Source of the DNA: UBA493 sp035655435
GTDB taxonomy: Archaea; Iainarchaeota; Iainarchaeia; Iainarchaeales; Iainarchaeaceae
Length of the DNA: 28,022 bases
Reading direction: 5' to 3'
Assembly (NCBI GenBank): GCA_035655435.1
Contig: DASRUN010000034.1
Span: forward strand, 1-28,022
Shown here: positions 9,007 to 15,229 of the stretch, in pieces
Position numbering within the stretch: position 1 is the first letter of the stretch
How the letters are laid out: the number at the start of each line of letters is the position of its first letter
Translations under genes and position numbers: made by a program
The notes under the pieces: model-generated
What the model saw: the letters and a program-made list of their open reading frames with translations, nothing else
Told to the model about the DNA's origin: nothing
The model's database searches: none

Positions 9007-9027
9007 ATAGCCCCGACCATATTCAAA
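9007..9027 (+). repeat. Degenerate tRNA-Gln 3'-end copy (att-like repeat B)
   Basis: ATAGCCCCGACCATATTCAAA-type sequence aligns without gaps to 9787-9807 of the tRNA with 16 of 21 identities. It lies exactly between the two toxin-antitoxin pairs. Like repeat A, it has g where the resident tRNA has a9795, so copies A and B share a base that differs from the present tRNA. Confidence 0.55.
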
Positions 9028-9078
9028 TTTTTGGCAGCAGTATCAAAATTGGAACAATTAACCTTAAATAAACTAATT

Positions 9079-9092
9079 GTATAAATATATAC
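9079..9092 (+). promoter_or_regulatory. TATA box overlapping an inverted repeat, promoter/operator of the second toxin-antitoxin pair
   Basis: GTATAAATATATAC contains a TATA box flanked by the perfect arms GTATA and TATAC. It lies 21 nt before the ATG at 9113, with the ribosome-binding-like AAGGTG at 9102-9107 between. An inverted repeat over the promoter suits autorepression by an antitoxin dimer; this is inference. Confidence 0.5.
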
Positions 9093-9112
9093 AACTACAA
9101 GAAGGTGTTTTT

Positions 9113-9379
9113 ATGGAAAAAACCGCACAAATTTTACATTACCCAAGGCTTGATACAGTGCTTATGGTAGAAGATGCAATACAAAACGCAAAAAATTATC
9201 CCACAAGAATGTCACTGTGGAAGAGCTTGCCGAAAAAGGTGCAATACCAAACATTCAAACTAATTTTGGAATATCTGGAAACATCAAACAAAATAACTTA
9301 TGCCAAAGGAAATAAAATAATGTGGATTGCTTCAAACCCAAAACTTAACAGAGCAATAAAAAAAGGGAAAGAACATTGA
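9113..9379 (+). CDS. Putative antitoxin, small winged-helix-like protein
   Basis: An 88-residue protein starting at ATG 9113. The open frame reaches TTG 9077, but that would place the start inside the TATA box. The segment L-D-T-V-L-M-V-E-D-A-I and then L-W-K-S-L-P-K-K-V-Q-Y-Q-T-F-K-L-I-L-E-Y-L (about residues 36-56), followed by a short beta strand (K-I-M-W-I-A), looks like a small winged-helix DNA-binding fold. Proteins of this shape are common in archaea directly upstream of RelE-like toxins, as here, where the toxin ATG follows the stop immediately. Role: toxin neutralisation and operon repression, inferred from context. Confidence 0.72.
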   Translation: MEKTAQILHYPRLDTVLMVEDAIQNAKNYPTRMSLWKSLPKKVQYQTFKLILEYLETSNKITYAKGNKIMWIASNPKLNRAIKKGKEH

Positions 9380-9724
9380 ATGTTTCGCGTAATCGGCGTA
9401 GCGGATTTTAATAAAGAGTTTGAAGAACTCAAAAAAAGAGGCAAACAGGGTGACGGGGAAAGCATTTATTTGGTAAAAATTATTGAAAAAGGTATTGAAA
9501 AACTCAAATACGACTACAAGTATGGCGACCACATTTCGAAAGAAAAAATACCAAAAGAATACACTGAAAAATATGGCGCAAAAAATTTGTGGAAGCTTGA
9601 TTTAAGCCATTTCTGGCGGCTCATTTACACGGTTAGAGGAACAGAAGTAGAAGTAATATCAGTCTTACTTGAAGTCATTGACCACAAAAATTACGACAGA
9701 AAATTCGGGTATAAAACAAGCTAA
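9380..9724 (+). CDS. RelE-superfamily toxin of the archaeal 'H-K-N-Y-D-R-K-F-G-Y' type
   Basis: A 114-residue protein whose ATG immediately follows the stop of the putative antitoxin. It has a Lys/Glu-rich helical N-terminal half, a KLDLSHFWRLIYTV strand (about residues 73-86) corresponding to the RelE core 'L-x-x-x-W-R-x-x-Y', a second strand V-E-V-I-S-V-L-L-E-V, and the terminal D-H-K-N-Y-D-R-K-F-G-Y motif that ends many archaeal plasmid-stabilisation-type toxins. It is longer than classic RelE because of the insert around residues 45-70. The frame is intact. Expected to be an RNA-targeting toxin; the catalytic residues are not certain. Confidence 0.82.
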   Translation: MFRVIGVADFNKEFEELKKRGKQGDGESIYLVKIIEKGIEKLKYDYKYGDHISKEKIPKEYTEKYGAKNLWKLDLSHFWRLIYTVRGTEVEVISVLLEVIDHKNYDRKFGYKTS

Positions 9725-9775
9725 GTACAAACTAACAGGAAACTTAAAACAAAAAACATTTCAAGAAATTAATTA

Positions 9776-9916
9776 AAAACCGCCTAATAGCCCCACCCGG
9801 ATTCGAACCGGGGTCACGAGCTCCAGAGGCTCGAATCCTTTCGGCGGGAACCAATCATTAATCAATTGACTGTGCCCCCTTGGCCGCTAGACGATGGGGC
9901 TATTAACAGCGGTTTT
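9776..9916. repeat. Inverted repeat formed by the tRNA-Gln leader and trailer
   Basis: AAAACCGC (9776-9783) and GCGGTTTT (9909-9916) are perfect complements. Closer in, TAAT (9785-9788) pairs with ATTA (9902-9905), continuing directly into the acceptor stem. In the precursor RNA this adds about 12 bp below the acceptor stem, interrupted by a 3-nt (UGU) and 1-nt (G) bulge. The distal trailer GCGGUUUUU also looks like a terminator-type U run. Confidence 0.75.
9788..9901 (-). tRNA. tRNA-Gln(CTG) with about 41-nt insertion (probable non-canonical intron) in the D-arm
   Basis: Read on the minus strand, the acceptor arms AGCCCCA and TGGGGCT pair over 7 bp with discriminator A and no encoded CCA. 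The T-arm is CCCGG-TTCGAAT-CCGGG. The anticodon arm is CGAGC-CTCTGGA-GCTCG, giving anticodon CTG (Gln). The D-arm begins GTCTAGCGGCCAAGG, matching archaeal tRNA-Gln, but the expected next bases ATT appear only 41 nt later. Removing the insert gives a standard 73-nt tRNA-Gln. AAGG occurs at both edges, so the exact boundaries can slide by four bases. GCGGCCAA (9887-9880) can pair with TTGG and CCGC in the insert, separated by bulge TTC, which resembles part of a bulge-helix-bulge. Splicing at those bulges would leave extra bases, so the true junction is unresolved. Confidence 0.88.
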
Positions 9917-9917
9917 A

Positions 9918-9956
9918 CAGACATTTAGCAATCTAACGTGTTTGCATGGATGTCTG
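9918..9956. other. Strong hairpin beside tRNA-Gln
   Basis: Bases 9918-9931 pair with 9942-9956 over 14 bp, with two T-G wobbles and one bulged A (9946), around a 10-nt loop. On the minus strand it lies directly upstream of the tRNA leader pairing. A TATA-like TTTTAAAG (about 9977-9985) is spaced so that transcription of the tRNA would start near 9956, at the base of the hairpin. It might be a structured 5' leader, a regulatory RNA element, or a remnant of the integration history. Confidence 0.6.
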
Positions 9957-10088
9957 AAATTAACTTCTTTGGCAAACTTTAAAACGCTATCTACATTGAG
10001 CAGTTCTGGTTGCAAAAATATAAAAACCCGATTTTATGAAAACATGCAACTTTTATTAACTCTAAAAGCTAAGTATAATTGATTGTTT

Positions 10089-10328
10089 ATGGCAAAAAAG
10101 AACGCTTCAATTGAGGGTCTCAAGCAGAGGGCGGTGGGAATGAAGCATAAGCGCATGGAAGAGATTTTGGGAGAAATGCAAGTTAAGCTTGAAGAGATAG
10201 ATACTTTGAGAAAGGAAATGCAAAGGTCACAGTTCAATGCAATAACCCCTCAGAAATCAAAAAGCATGCTTGAGGAAATCAAGGTTCCTTCGATTGAAAT
10301 GATACGCGAAGAGAAAAAGAAAAACTGA
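10089..10328 (+). CDS. Small charged helical protein, unknown function
   Basis: 79 residues from ATG 10089 (a TTG two codons upstream is less likely). The protein is Lys-, Glu- and Met-rich, with a predicted amphipathic helix or coiled coil over residues 5-50 and no cysteines or membrane segment. It is followed after 6 nt by the DUF192 gene in the same direction, so the two are probably one operon driven by the AATATAAAA box near 10017-10024. I do not recognise a family. Confidence 0.68.
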   Translation: MAKKNASIEGLKQRAVGMKHKRMEEILGEMQVKLEEIDTLRKEMQRSQFNAITPQKSKSMLEEIKVPSIEMIREEKKKN

Positions 10329-10334
10329 TTTTAA

Positions 10335-10691
10335 ATGCTTTTCAAGGTCGGAAATAATAAAGTAATAATTGAAAAAACAAAAATAGCAAACACGATTTTT
10401 TCGCGTTTCAAGGGATTGATGTTTGAAAAAAAAGAAAAATTTAATTATGCACTTGTTTTTGAATTGCAGGAAGAAACAAAAATCGGGGCATCCATTCACA
10501 TGATGTTTGTTTTTTTTCCGATCGATGTTGTTTATTTGAATTCAAAAAAAATTGTTGTTGATAAAGAAACAGTTTTTCCTTGGCAATTGAATTATACTCC
10601 GAAGAAAGCCGCAAAATATTTTATTGAACTCCCAAAAGGAATGGGGGATAAAATTGTTCTCGGGGAAAAACTTTATTGGAATTATGCGTAA
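10335..10691 (+). CDS. DUF192 (UPF0127) family protein
   Basis: 118 residues matching the DUF192 fold. The sequence shows the early 'A-x-T-x-x-x-R-x-x-G-L-M' block (residues 18-30 here N-T-I-F-S-R-F-K-G-L-M), a central hydrophobic strand Y-A-L-V-F-E-L, the signature I-H-M-M-F-V-F-F-P-I-D-V-V-Y-L (about 54-68), and the C-terminal Y-F-I-E-L-P-K-G segment. The family is small, widespread and of unknown biochemical role. Many members are exported, but this one has no signal peptide. It is downstream of the small helical protein, and its last bases overlap the convergent zinc-knuckle gene by 10 bp. Confidence 0.9.
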   Translation: MLFKVGNNKVIIEKTKIANTIFSRFKGLMFEKKEKFNYALVFELQEETKIGASIHMMFVFFPIDVVYLNSKKIVVDKETVFPWQLNYTPKKAAKYFIELPKGMGDKIVLGEKLYWNYA

Positions 10692-10858
10692 GGGTCGATG
10701 TATTTTTCTTTGCATTTTTCCGAGCAAAAAGTTGAGAAAAAAAGATGTCTAGGAGTGTCATCAACATGGATTGACTTGCCGCAAACCCTGCATGATTTTT
10801 CCTTTGCCATTATGGGTTTTTTCGCATTGCTTTTTGCAACGTAATCATTTAGGCTCAT
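10682..10858 (-). CDS. Small treble-clef/zinc-knuckle protein
   Basis: 58 residues from ATG 10858. Two cysteine pairs, C-R-V-C-G-K and C-S-E-K-C-K, are separated by about 20 residues including P-R-H-L-F-F-S-T-F. This spacing is typical of TRASH/L24e-like treble-clef zinc sites. A TTTAAA box (about 10882-10888) lies about 27 nt before the ATG, the normal distance for a leaderless archaeal transcript. The open frame upstream to TTG 10903 would contain that box, so it is rejected as the start. It overlaps the end of the DUF192 gene tail-to-tail. Probable nucleic-acid or protein-binding adaptor; partner unknown. Confidence 0.72.
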   Translation of the reverse strand: MSLNDYVAKSNAKKPIMAKEKSCRVCGKSIHVDDTPRHLFFSTFCSEKCKEKYIDPYA

Positions 10859-10929
10859 GCTAAAATTAGAAATGCAGGAGAATTTAAACTTAATTCTCTG
10901 CAAAACTACATAAAATTGCTACATAATTA

Positions 10930-11295
10930 TTATTGGTTTTTCTTCTTTGTTTTGGGTTTGCGCCTGTCCGGGTTGTCTTCGAACCAGAAATATTTGCCTT
11001 TTTTTTTCATTGTTTTTCTTCTGTCGCGTACGGCGTATAAATCTGGCAGAAGCTCTTCCTTCCCTGAAAATGTTTCAGTTTTAACTATTTCAAGCTCTTC
11101 CTTATTCTTAATTTGGTCATATTCAAATGGAAAAAGTTTAAAGGTTCCGGCCTGACTCGTAACTCCAATCTGTTTTTGCCTTCTATTGCGCTTAGATCTT
11201 TCGTTTAGGGGCCAGTACTTCATTACAGAAGGTCTTTTTCGCCTAGAAAAATCCCGTGCTTTTTTAGCAAGCACCATTATTTTTTTAGGAAGCAT
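10930..11295 (-). CDS. Basic lysine/arginine-rich protein, unknown function
   Basis: 121 residues, strongly basic, especially at both ends (K-K-A-R-D-F-S-R-R-K-R near residue 11 and a C-terminal Arg/Lys-rich tail ending K-K-K-N-Q). There is a central block with K-L-F-P-F-E-Y-D and an acidic stretch. No cysteines or membrane helix. ATG 11295 is preceded by GGTG at suitable spacing; a second ATG lies six codons later. The charge suggests RNA/ribosome or DNA binding, but I recognise no family. An opposite-strand open frame over the same bases is less convincing. Confidence 0.62.
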   Translation of the reverse strand: MLPKKIMVLAKKARDFSRRKRPSVMKYWPLNERSKRNRRQKQIGVTSQAGTFKLFPFEYDQIKNKEELEIVKTETFSGKEELLPDLYAVRDRRKTMKKKGKYFWFEDNPDRRKPKTKKKNQ

Positions 11296-11368
11296 AACAC
11301 CAGAACATTTTTGAAATTAATAATAACAAACCAAAACCAATAAATACGACAATCAACGTAATATACTA

Positions 11369-12811
11369 ATGGAGCAAAAATTGGTTTTTGAGATAAAAGA
11401 GTCGGCGCAAAGCATTGGATGGAAAGTTTATAGGCCAAAAGAAAAGCATTCAATTGTTTCGGAAACGCATTTGAGAAGAATAATTGAATTCCGGAACAAT
11501 AAAAAAATTTACGAAGTGAAACTCCCTGAACTGAGCCGCGAGGAAACAGAACTTATCAACAACGCAATTGAAATGCACAGAAAAAACAGCGTTAATTCAA
11601 GCGCAGTTGAATCATTTGAATTTTATTGCGAAAGCAATTTCATAGAACTAGAAAATGAGCAGAAAAAATATTTGCTGAAAATTCTTGAACACGCAACATG
11701 CGCCAACGGAGTGCTTGATTCGCTGTTGCAGGATCCGGAACTCGAGGAAATAGCTGCAATAGGAATTGGAAAAGAAAAACCGGTTTATGTTTTCGATTCA
11801 AAATTCGGGTGGCTTGCAACAAACATTTATTTTACAAGCGAAGAGGAAGTAAAAAGAATAATCAATTCAATGGCGGGAACATTGGGAAGAAGAATAACAT
11901 TACAAAAACCAAAGCTCAATGCAGTACTCGCAAATGGTTCAAGGCTGAATGCATGCATAGAACCCGCAACGGTTTCAGGACCTTCGATTACAATAAGAAA
12001 ATTCAGAGAAGACGCCTTTACTCCGATTGATCTTGTAAATTTTGGTTCTATTAGTTTTGAACAACTTGCATTTTTGTGGATAGCAATACAAAGTGATTGC
12101 TCGATTCTCGTGTGCGGAAACACCGGATCGGGAAAAACAACTCTCTTAAACGCACTGCTCAATTTCGTTCCTGAACATGAAAGAATAATCAGTGTGGAGG
12201 AAACACCGGAATTAAGCATTATGCATCCTCAGCAGGTTAAATTGTCTGTTGCGGAAGACCTTGGAATCACAATGCAGGAACTTATTGTAAACACTTTGAG
12301 AATGCGCCCGGACAGGGTTATTATAGGAGAGATGAGAAACAGAGAGGAAGTGGGCGCATTTATGGACACGCTTCTCGCAGGACAAGGAAAAGGTTGTTTT
12401 GCAACTTTTCATGCACAATCCGGAAAAGAAGCGCTTGCAAGGCTTTCAAACCTTGGAGCGGAAAATGATGATTTGAATGCATTGGATTTAATTGTCACAC
12501 AGAAAAGATGGAGCTCTTATTCAAACGGGTTTGCAAAGGAAAACAGGAAAGTGATTGAAATCTGCGAACCTGAAACAAAGCACGAAAAATTAGGCGCAGA
12601 ACAGGTTTTTGGTTTTGATTTTGAGAAAAATATTTTCCGAAAAAATAGCAATGGAAAAAAGGTTTGCGAAAAAATAATGCGAGCATTTTCATTGGATAAA
12701 AATGGAATTGAACAGGAACTCGGAAATCGGATGCGTTTTTTGAAAGCACTTGGAAAGCCAAAGCAGGGGGAATTTTTTGATGCAATCAACAATTATGGAA
12801 AAGCAAATTAA
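11369..12811 (+). CDS. Type II/IV secretion and pilus assembly ATPase (VirB11/TadA/FlaI-like)
   Basis: 480 residues. The N-terminal about 220 residues form a divergent sensor domain. The C-terminal domain is a secretion ATPase: Walker A GNTGSGKTT (250-258), Asp box E-E-T-P-E-L (277-282), Walker B RPDRVIIGEMR (313-323) and His box CFATFHAQSG (343-352). It powers assembly of archaeal type IV pili, archaella or related filaments at the inner face of the membrane. It heads a three-gene operon with two TadC-like membrane proteins; the next gene starts inside its 3' end. The extreme C-terminus (about 400-480) is Lys/Phe-rich and poorly conserved. Which filament it serves is not shown by sequence. 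Confidence 0.93.
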   Translation: MEQKLVFEIKESAQSIGWKVYRPKEKHSIVSETHLRRIIEFRNNKKIYEVKLPELSREETELINNAIEMHRKNSVNSSAVESFEFYCESNFIELENEQKKYLLKILEHATCANGVLDSLLQDPELEEIAAIGIGKEKPVYVFDSKFGWLATNIYFTSEEEVKRIINSMAGTLGRRITLQKPKLNAVLANGSRLNACIEPATVSGPSITIRKFREDAFTPIDLVNFGSISFEQLAFLWIAIQSDCSILVCGNTGSGKTTLLNALLNFVPEHERIISVEETPELSIMHPQQVKLSVAEDLGITMQELIVNTLRMRPDRVIIGEMRNREEVGAFMDTLLAGQGKGCFATFHAQSGKEALARLSNLGAENDDLNALDLIVTQKRWSSYSNGFAKENRKVIEICEPETKHEKLGAEQVFGFDFEKNIFRKNSNGKKVCEKIMRAFSLDKNGIEQELGNRMRFLKALGKPKQGEFFDAINNYGKAN

Positions 12812-13592
12812 GGAACTAAAAAAGGATCTGGAAAACCTCGGAATGGAGGAAACTGCGGAAGAATATTTCTGGAACGTAGTAAAACTCAGCATTGTTGCGT
12901 TTATTCTTGCGTGGCTTTTGTGGAATCTTTTTTTTCACTCGCTTTTGGAGGGAATGCTTTTTTCTCTCTTGTTCTTTTTTGTTTCTTTCACGCTTTTTCT
13001 TTCGCAACCGAAAAGAAAGCTTGAACTACGCGCAAAAAAAATAGAAAAGCATTTGCCGTTTGCATTAATGCAGCTGAGTGTTGATTTGAATTCTGGAATT
13101 GATTTTGACAAGGCGCTTAAAAGAATTTGCGGAAACGATTACGGAGAATTTTCGGAAGAACTGAGGAAAGCAATTTTGGCGGGGAAAAAAGCGGCCGAAT
13201 CAACTCCAAAAATCATGCTGAATCTTGTTGAAAGAAATTCATCAAGGCAGTTGAAAAGGGTTGTTTCACAACTTGTTTCCATTTACGAGCACGGTTCCAC
13301 GGAAAGGCCCGGGGAAATCGTGAGGAGTATTGCATTGGAGCTTCTTGCAAAGCAGAAGAGCGTTTCAAAGGAGTTTTCCGGAAAAATAGTTGTTTTCTCA
13401 CTTGGTTTTATCGCGGTTTCTGCTATTGTTCCGGCTTTATTCCAAGCATTCAATATTGTCGGAAGCAGCTTTATTGAAATTCCTTTCAAGCCGATTGAGA
13501 TCCTCATAATAACGGGAATTGTTTTTCCTGCAATCAATCTTGCTGCATTGCTTTATATCAAATCTCAGACTCCGGAATTTTTGAAGGGATGA
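12795..13592 (+). CDS. TadC/GspF-like pilus assembly membrane protein (first)
   Basis: About 265 residues from ATG 12795; an ATG at 12780 is an alternative. Either start overlaps the ATPase gene, implying translational coupling. Two transmembrane helices (about residues 28-65) are followed by a cytoplasmic helical T2SSF-type domain containing F-A-L-M-Q-L-S-V-D-L-N-S-G-I-D-F-D-K-A-L (about 89-108), then two more helices at about 200-255. This is the topology of archaeal TadC/FlaJ platform halves. It should anchor the ATPase and receive pilin subunits. Lacking sequence comparison, I assign it to the family by topology and operon position as well as by the T2SSF-like block. Confidence 0.85.
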   Translation: MEKQIKELKKDLENLGMEETAEEYFWNVVKLSIVAFILAWLLWNLFFHSLLEGMLFSLLFFFVSFTLFLSQPKRKLELRAKKIEKHLPFALMQLSVDLNSGIDFDKALKRICGNDYGEFSEELRKAILAGKKAAESTPKIMLNLVERNSSRQLKRVVSQLVSIYEHGSTERPGEIVRSIALELLAKQKSVSKEFSGKIVVFSLGFIAVSAIVPALFQAFNIVGSSFIEIPFKPIEILIITGIVFPAINLAALLYIKSQTPEFLKG

Positions 13593-13595
13593 AAA

Positions 13596-14483
13596 ATGAA
13601 AGAGTTTTTTGCTGATTTTGAGGGAACTTTGATTGTATTGAATGAAAATAATAGTCTGCGGAAATTCCTGCAGCAATCTTTTATTGTCGGGGTTTTTTTG
13701 GCAATTATTTTTTTGGTTTACGCGCTTTTTTTTCTGAAAGAGGATTCTCTCGCGATTTTCGCTTTTGGAATTTTTTTTCTGCCCATTATTTTCAATTATT
13801 TTTTTGTAATTTACCAATTTGAGGAAAGAAAAAAAAGCATTGAAGAGGAAATTCCTGATGTTTTGCTTATTGCTTCTTCGCTTCCGGAAAAAACAAATGT
13901 TTCAAAGCTGATTAGTTTTATGGCGGAGCATAGTAATGGCGCGATTTCAAAAGAGTTTTTAATTGCAAAAAACCAGATTGAAAATGGCATTCCAATTGAA
14001 ATTGCTTTTTCAAATATGAAAAAGCGAAACAAATCATTGGCACTTAATCGTGCTATAGACTTGCTTTTGAATGCGCTTCACACAGGAAGTGCAATGAACG
14101 GTGTTTTCAGGGAAACTGCGCAGGATTTCATGGAGACAAATTCCATTCTGCGGGAAAGGAATGCAAACACCACAATAGAGAAATACACGCTTCTTCTTGC
14201 AGGAGGAATAATTGTCCCGCTTATTCTCGGGCTTCTTGCGGGAATGGTTGCGGGTTTTAATTTTTCAACAATATCAGAACTTGGAATTGGTTTGGGCGAA
14301 CAGGCAAGAACTGAAATAGTGGAGGCTTCATTGCTTGGAAATATAATTTACATTTTCGAGTACGCAATTATCGCTTCGGCTTTTGTTGCATTTCAGGAGG
14401 GAAATCAGAAGAAAACAATTCTTTATGCTTCAATTCTGATTCCTTTAAGTTTTGGAGTTTATTTTCTTGGAAAAGGGTTTTGA
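13596..14483 (+). CDS. TadC/GspF-like pilus assembly membrane protein (second)
   Basis: 295 residues, starting 3 nt after the stop of its partner. Like the first protein, it has a two-helix N-terminal hairpin (about 28-72), a cytoplasmic T2SSF domain with E-E-E-I-P-D-V-L-L-I-A-S-S-L (about 82-95) and A-L-H-T-G-S-A-M-N (about 161-169), and further helices at about 203-226, 252-266 and 272-293. Paired TadC-like genes of this kind form the heterodimeric or fused platform in many archaeal pilus systems. The frame is intact and shows no break. The three-gene unit contains no pilin or prepilin peptidase. Confidence 0.85.
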   Translation: MKEFFADFEGTLIVLNENNSLRKFLQQSFIVGVFLAIIFLVYALFFLKEDSLAIFAFGIFFLPIIFNYFFVIYQFEERKKSIEEEIPDVLLIASSLPEKTNVSKLISFMAEHSNGAISKEFLIAKNQIENGIPIEIAFSNMKKRNKSLALNRAIDLLLNALHTGSAMNGVFRETAQDFMETNSILRERNANTTIEKYTLLLAGGIIVPLILGLLAGMVAGFNFSTISELGIGLGEQARTEIVEASLLGNIIYIFEYAIIASAFVAFQEGNQKKTILYASILIPLSFGVYFLGKGF

Positions 14484-14524
14484 AATGAAAAATAGTAAAA
14501 GGCTTGTTTACGAAGTCCACAAAT

Positions 14525-15112
14525 TTAAACTCTTAGCGAGCCGCGGAATCCCCTAGCTGCATAATAAGATTCTGCGCCGTTATGATATACAAAGACATTG
14601 TCGTAGCGGCGATCACAAAAGAGAGCCCCACCAAGTTTTCTAATATTAGAGGGGGTTTTCACCCAGCTCGATGTTTTCGTATCAAAATTTCCAAGTTTCT
14701 GCAACTCTCTATATTGTTCTTCCGATAAAAGTTCAACACCCATTGAAGCCGCCATATCAACAGCATTATTTTTTGGTTTATGTTCTTTCCTTGACTCCAA
14801 GGCTTCACTGTCGTAACAAACACTTCTACGGCCATTAGGAGTTTCCGCTGAACAATCATAAAAAATGTATTCGCCAGTTTTTTTATCCTGGCCAATAATA
14901 TCCGGTTCTCCTCCGGTTCTTTCCATTTCATTCAATGACCAGAGTTTTTTAGTATTAGATTCCAGCTTTGATTGTACTTTAGCCCATTCAATCCCTTTAT
15001 GGCGGTTCATGTTTTTCTCAAAACGCGCTTTCAACACTTTGAGTAGTTTTTCACGTTGTTCTGGTGACAACTCTTTTTTGAATGCAGTAGTTGATGGCTT
15101 GCCCATAATCAT
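14525..15112 (-). CDS. DUF4256 family protein (probable horizontal acquisition)
   Basis: About 195 residues from ATG 15112 (or ATG 15106). It has strong DUF4256 features: A-R-F-E-K-N-M-N-R-H-K-G-I-E-W near residue 30, L-W-S-L-N-E-M-E-R-T-G-G-E-P-D about 55-70, Y-D-C-S-A-E-T-P-x-G-R-R-S-V-C-Y-D, and the C-terminal G-A-L-F-C-D-R-R-Y-D...H-N-G-A-E-S-Y-Y-A-A-R-G-F-R-G. The function of the family is unknown. It is highly conserved among bacteria, and this copy is unusually close to that pattern. The gene sits alone, opposite to both neighbours, which supports transfer. The frame is full length. Confidence 0.93.
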   Translation of the reverse strand: MIMGKPSTTAFKKELSPEQREKLLKVLKARFEKNMNRHKGIEWAKVQSKLESNTKKLWSLNEMERTGGEPDIIGQDKKTGEYIFYDCSAETPNGRRSVCYDSEALESRKEHKPKNNAVDMAASMGVELLSEEQYRELQKLGNFDTKTSSWVKTPSNIRKLGGALFCDRRYDNVFVYHNGAESYYAARGFRGSLRV

Positions 15113-15191
15113 AATATTTATCCTAAGTCTATAAAATTGTTTATGCAAGCTCTAATAGTAAAATGAAAGTTACAAAGGACCAACAATAGCA

Positions 15192-15200
15192 TTTTTAAAG
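15192..15200 (+). promoter_or_regulatory. Candidate TATA box for the PAC2 gene
   Basis: TTTTTAAAG lies about 33 nt before ATG 15230, in a 117-nt gap with no other gene. Short spacing suggests a near-leaderless transcript. Confidence 0.4.
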
Positions 15201-15229
15201 GAGTAAATCGTTTTGTATAAAGTGTTCAA

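Noticed and set aside
9077..9112. Extended N-terminus of the winged-helix-like antitoxin
   Set aside because: The TTG start would be inside the TATA box; ATG 9113 has AAGGTG upstream.
8420..9787. Integrase or transposase gene inside the tRNA-flanked island
   Set aside because: Neither cassette contains room or motifs for a recombinase; only the two toxin-antitoxin pairs are present.
10916..11155. Plus-strand open frame over the basic minus-strand protein
   Set aside because: It is rich in Phe and Ser with no family resemblance and lies antisense to a frame with a ribosome-binding motif and plausible charge pattern; treated as a shadow.
14484..14555. 23-codon frame beginning one base after the TadC stop
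   Set aside because: Too short and overlaps the end of the DUF4256 gene; kept only as a possible stump of a displaced gene.
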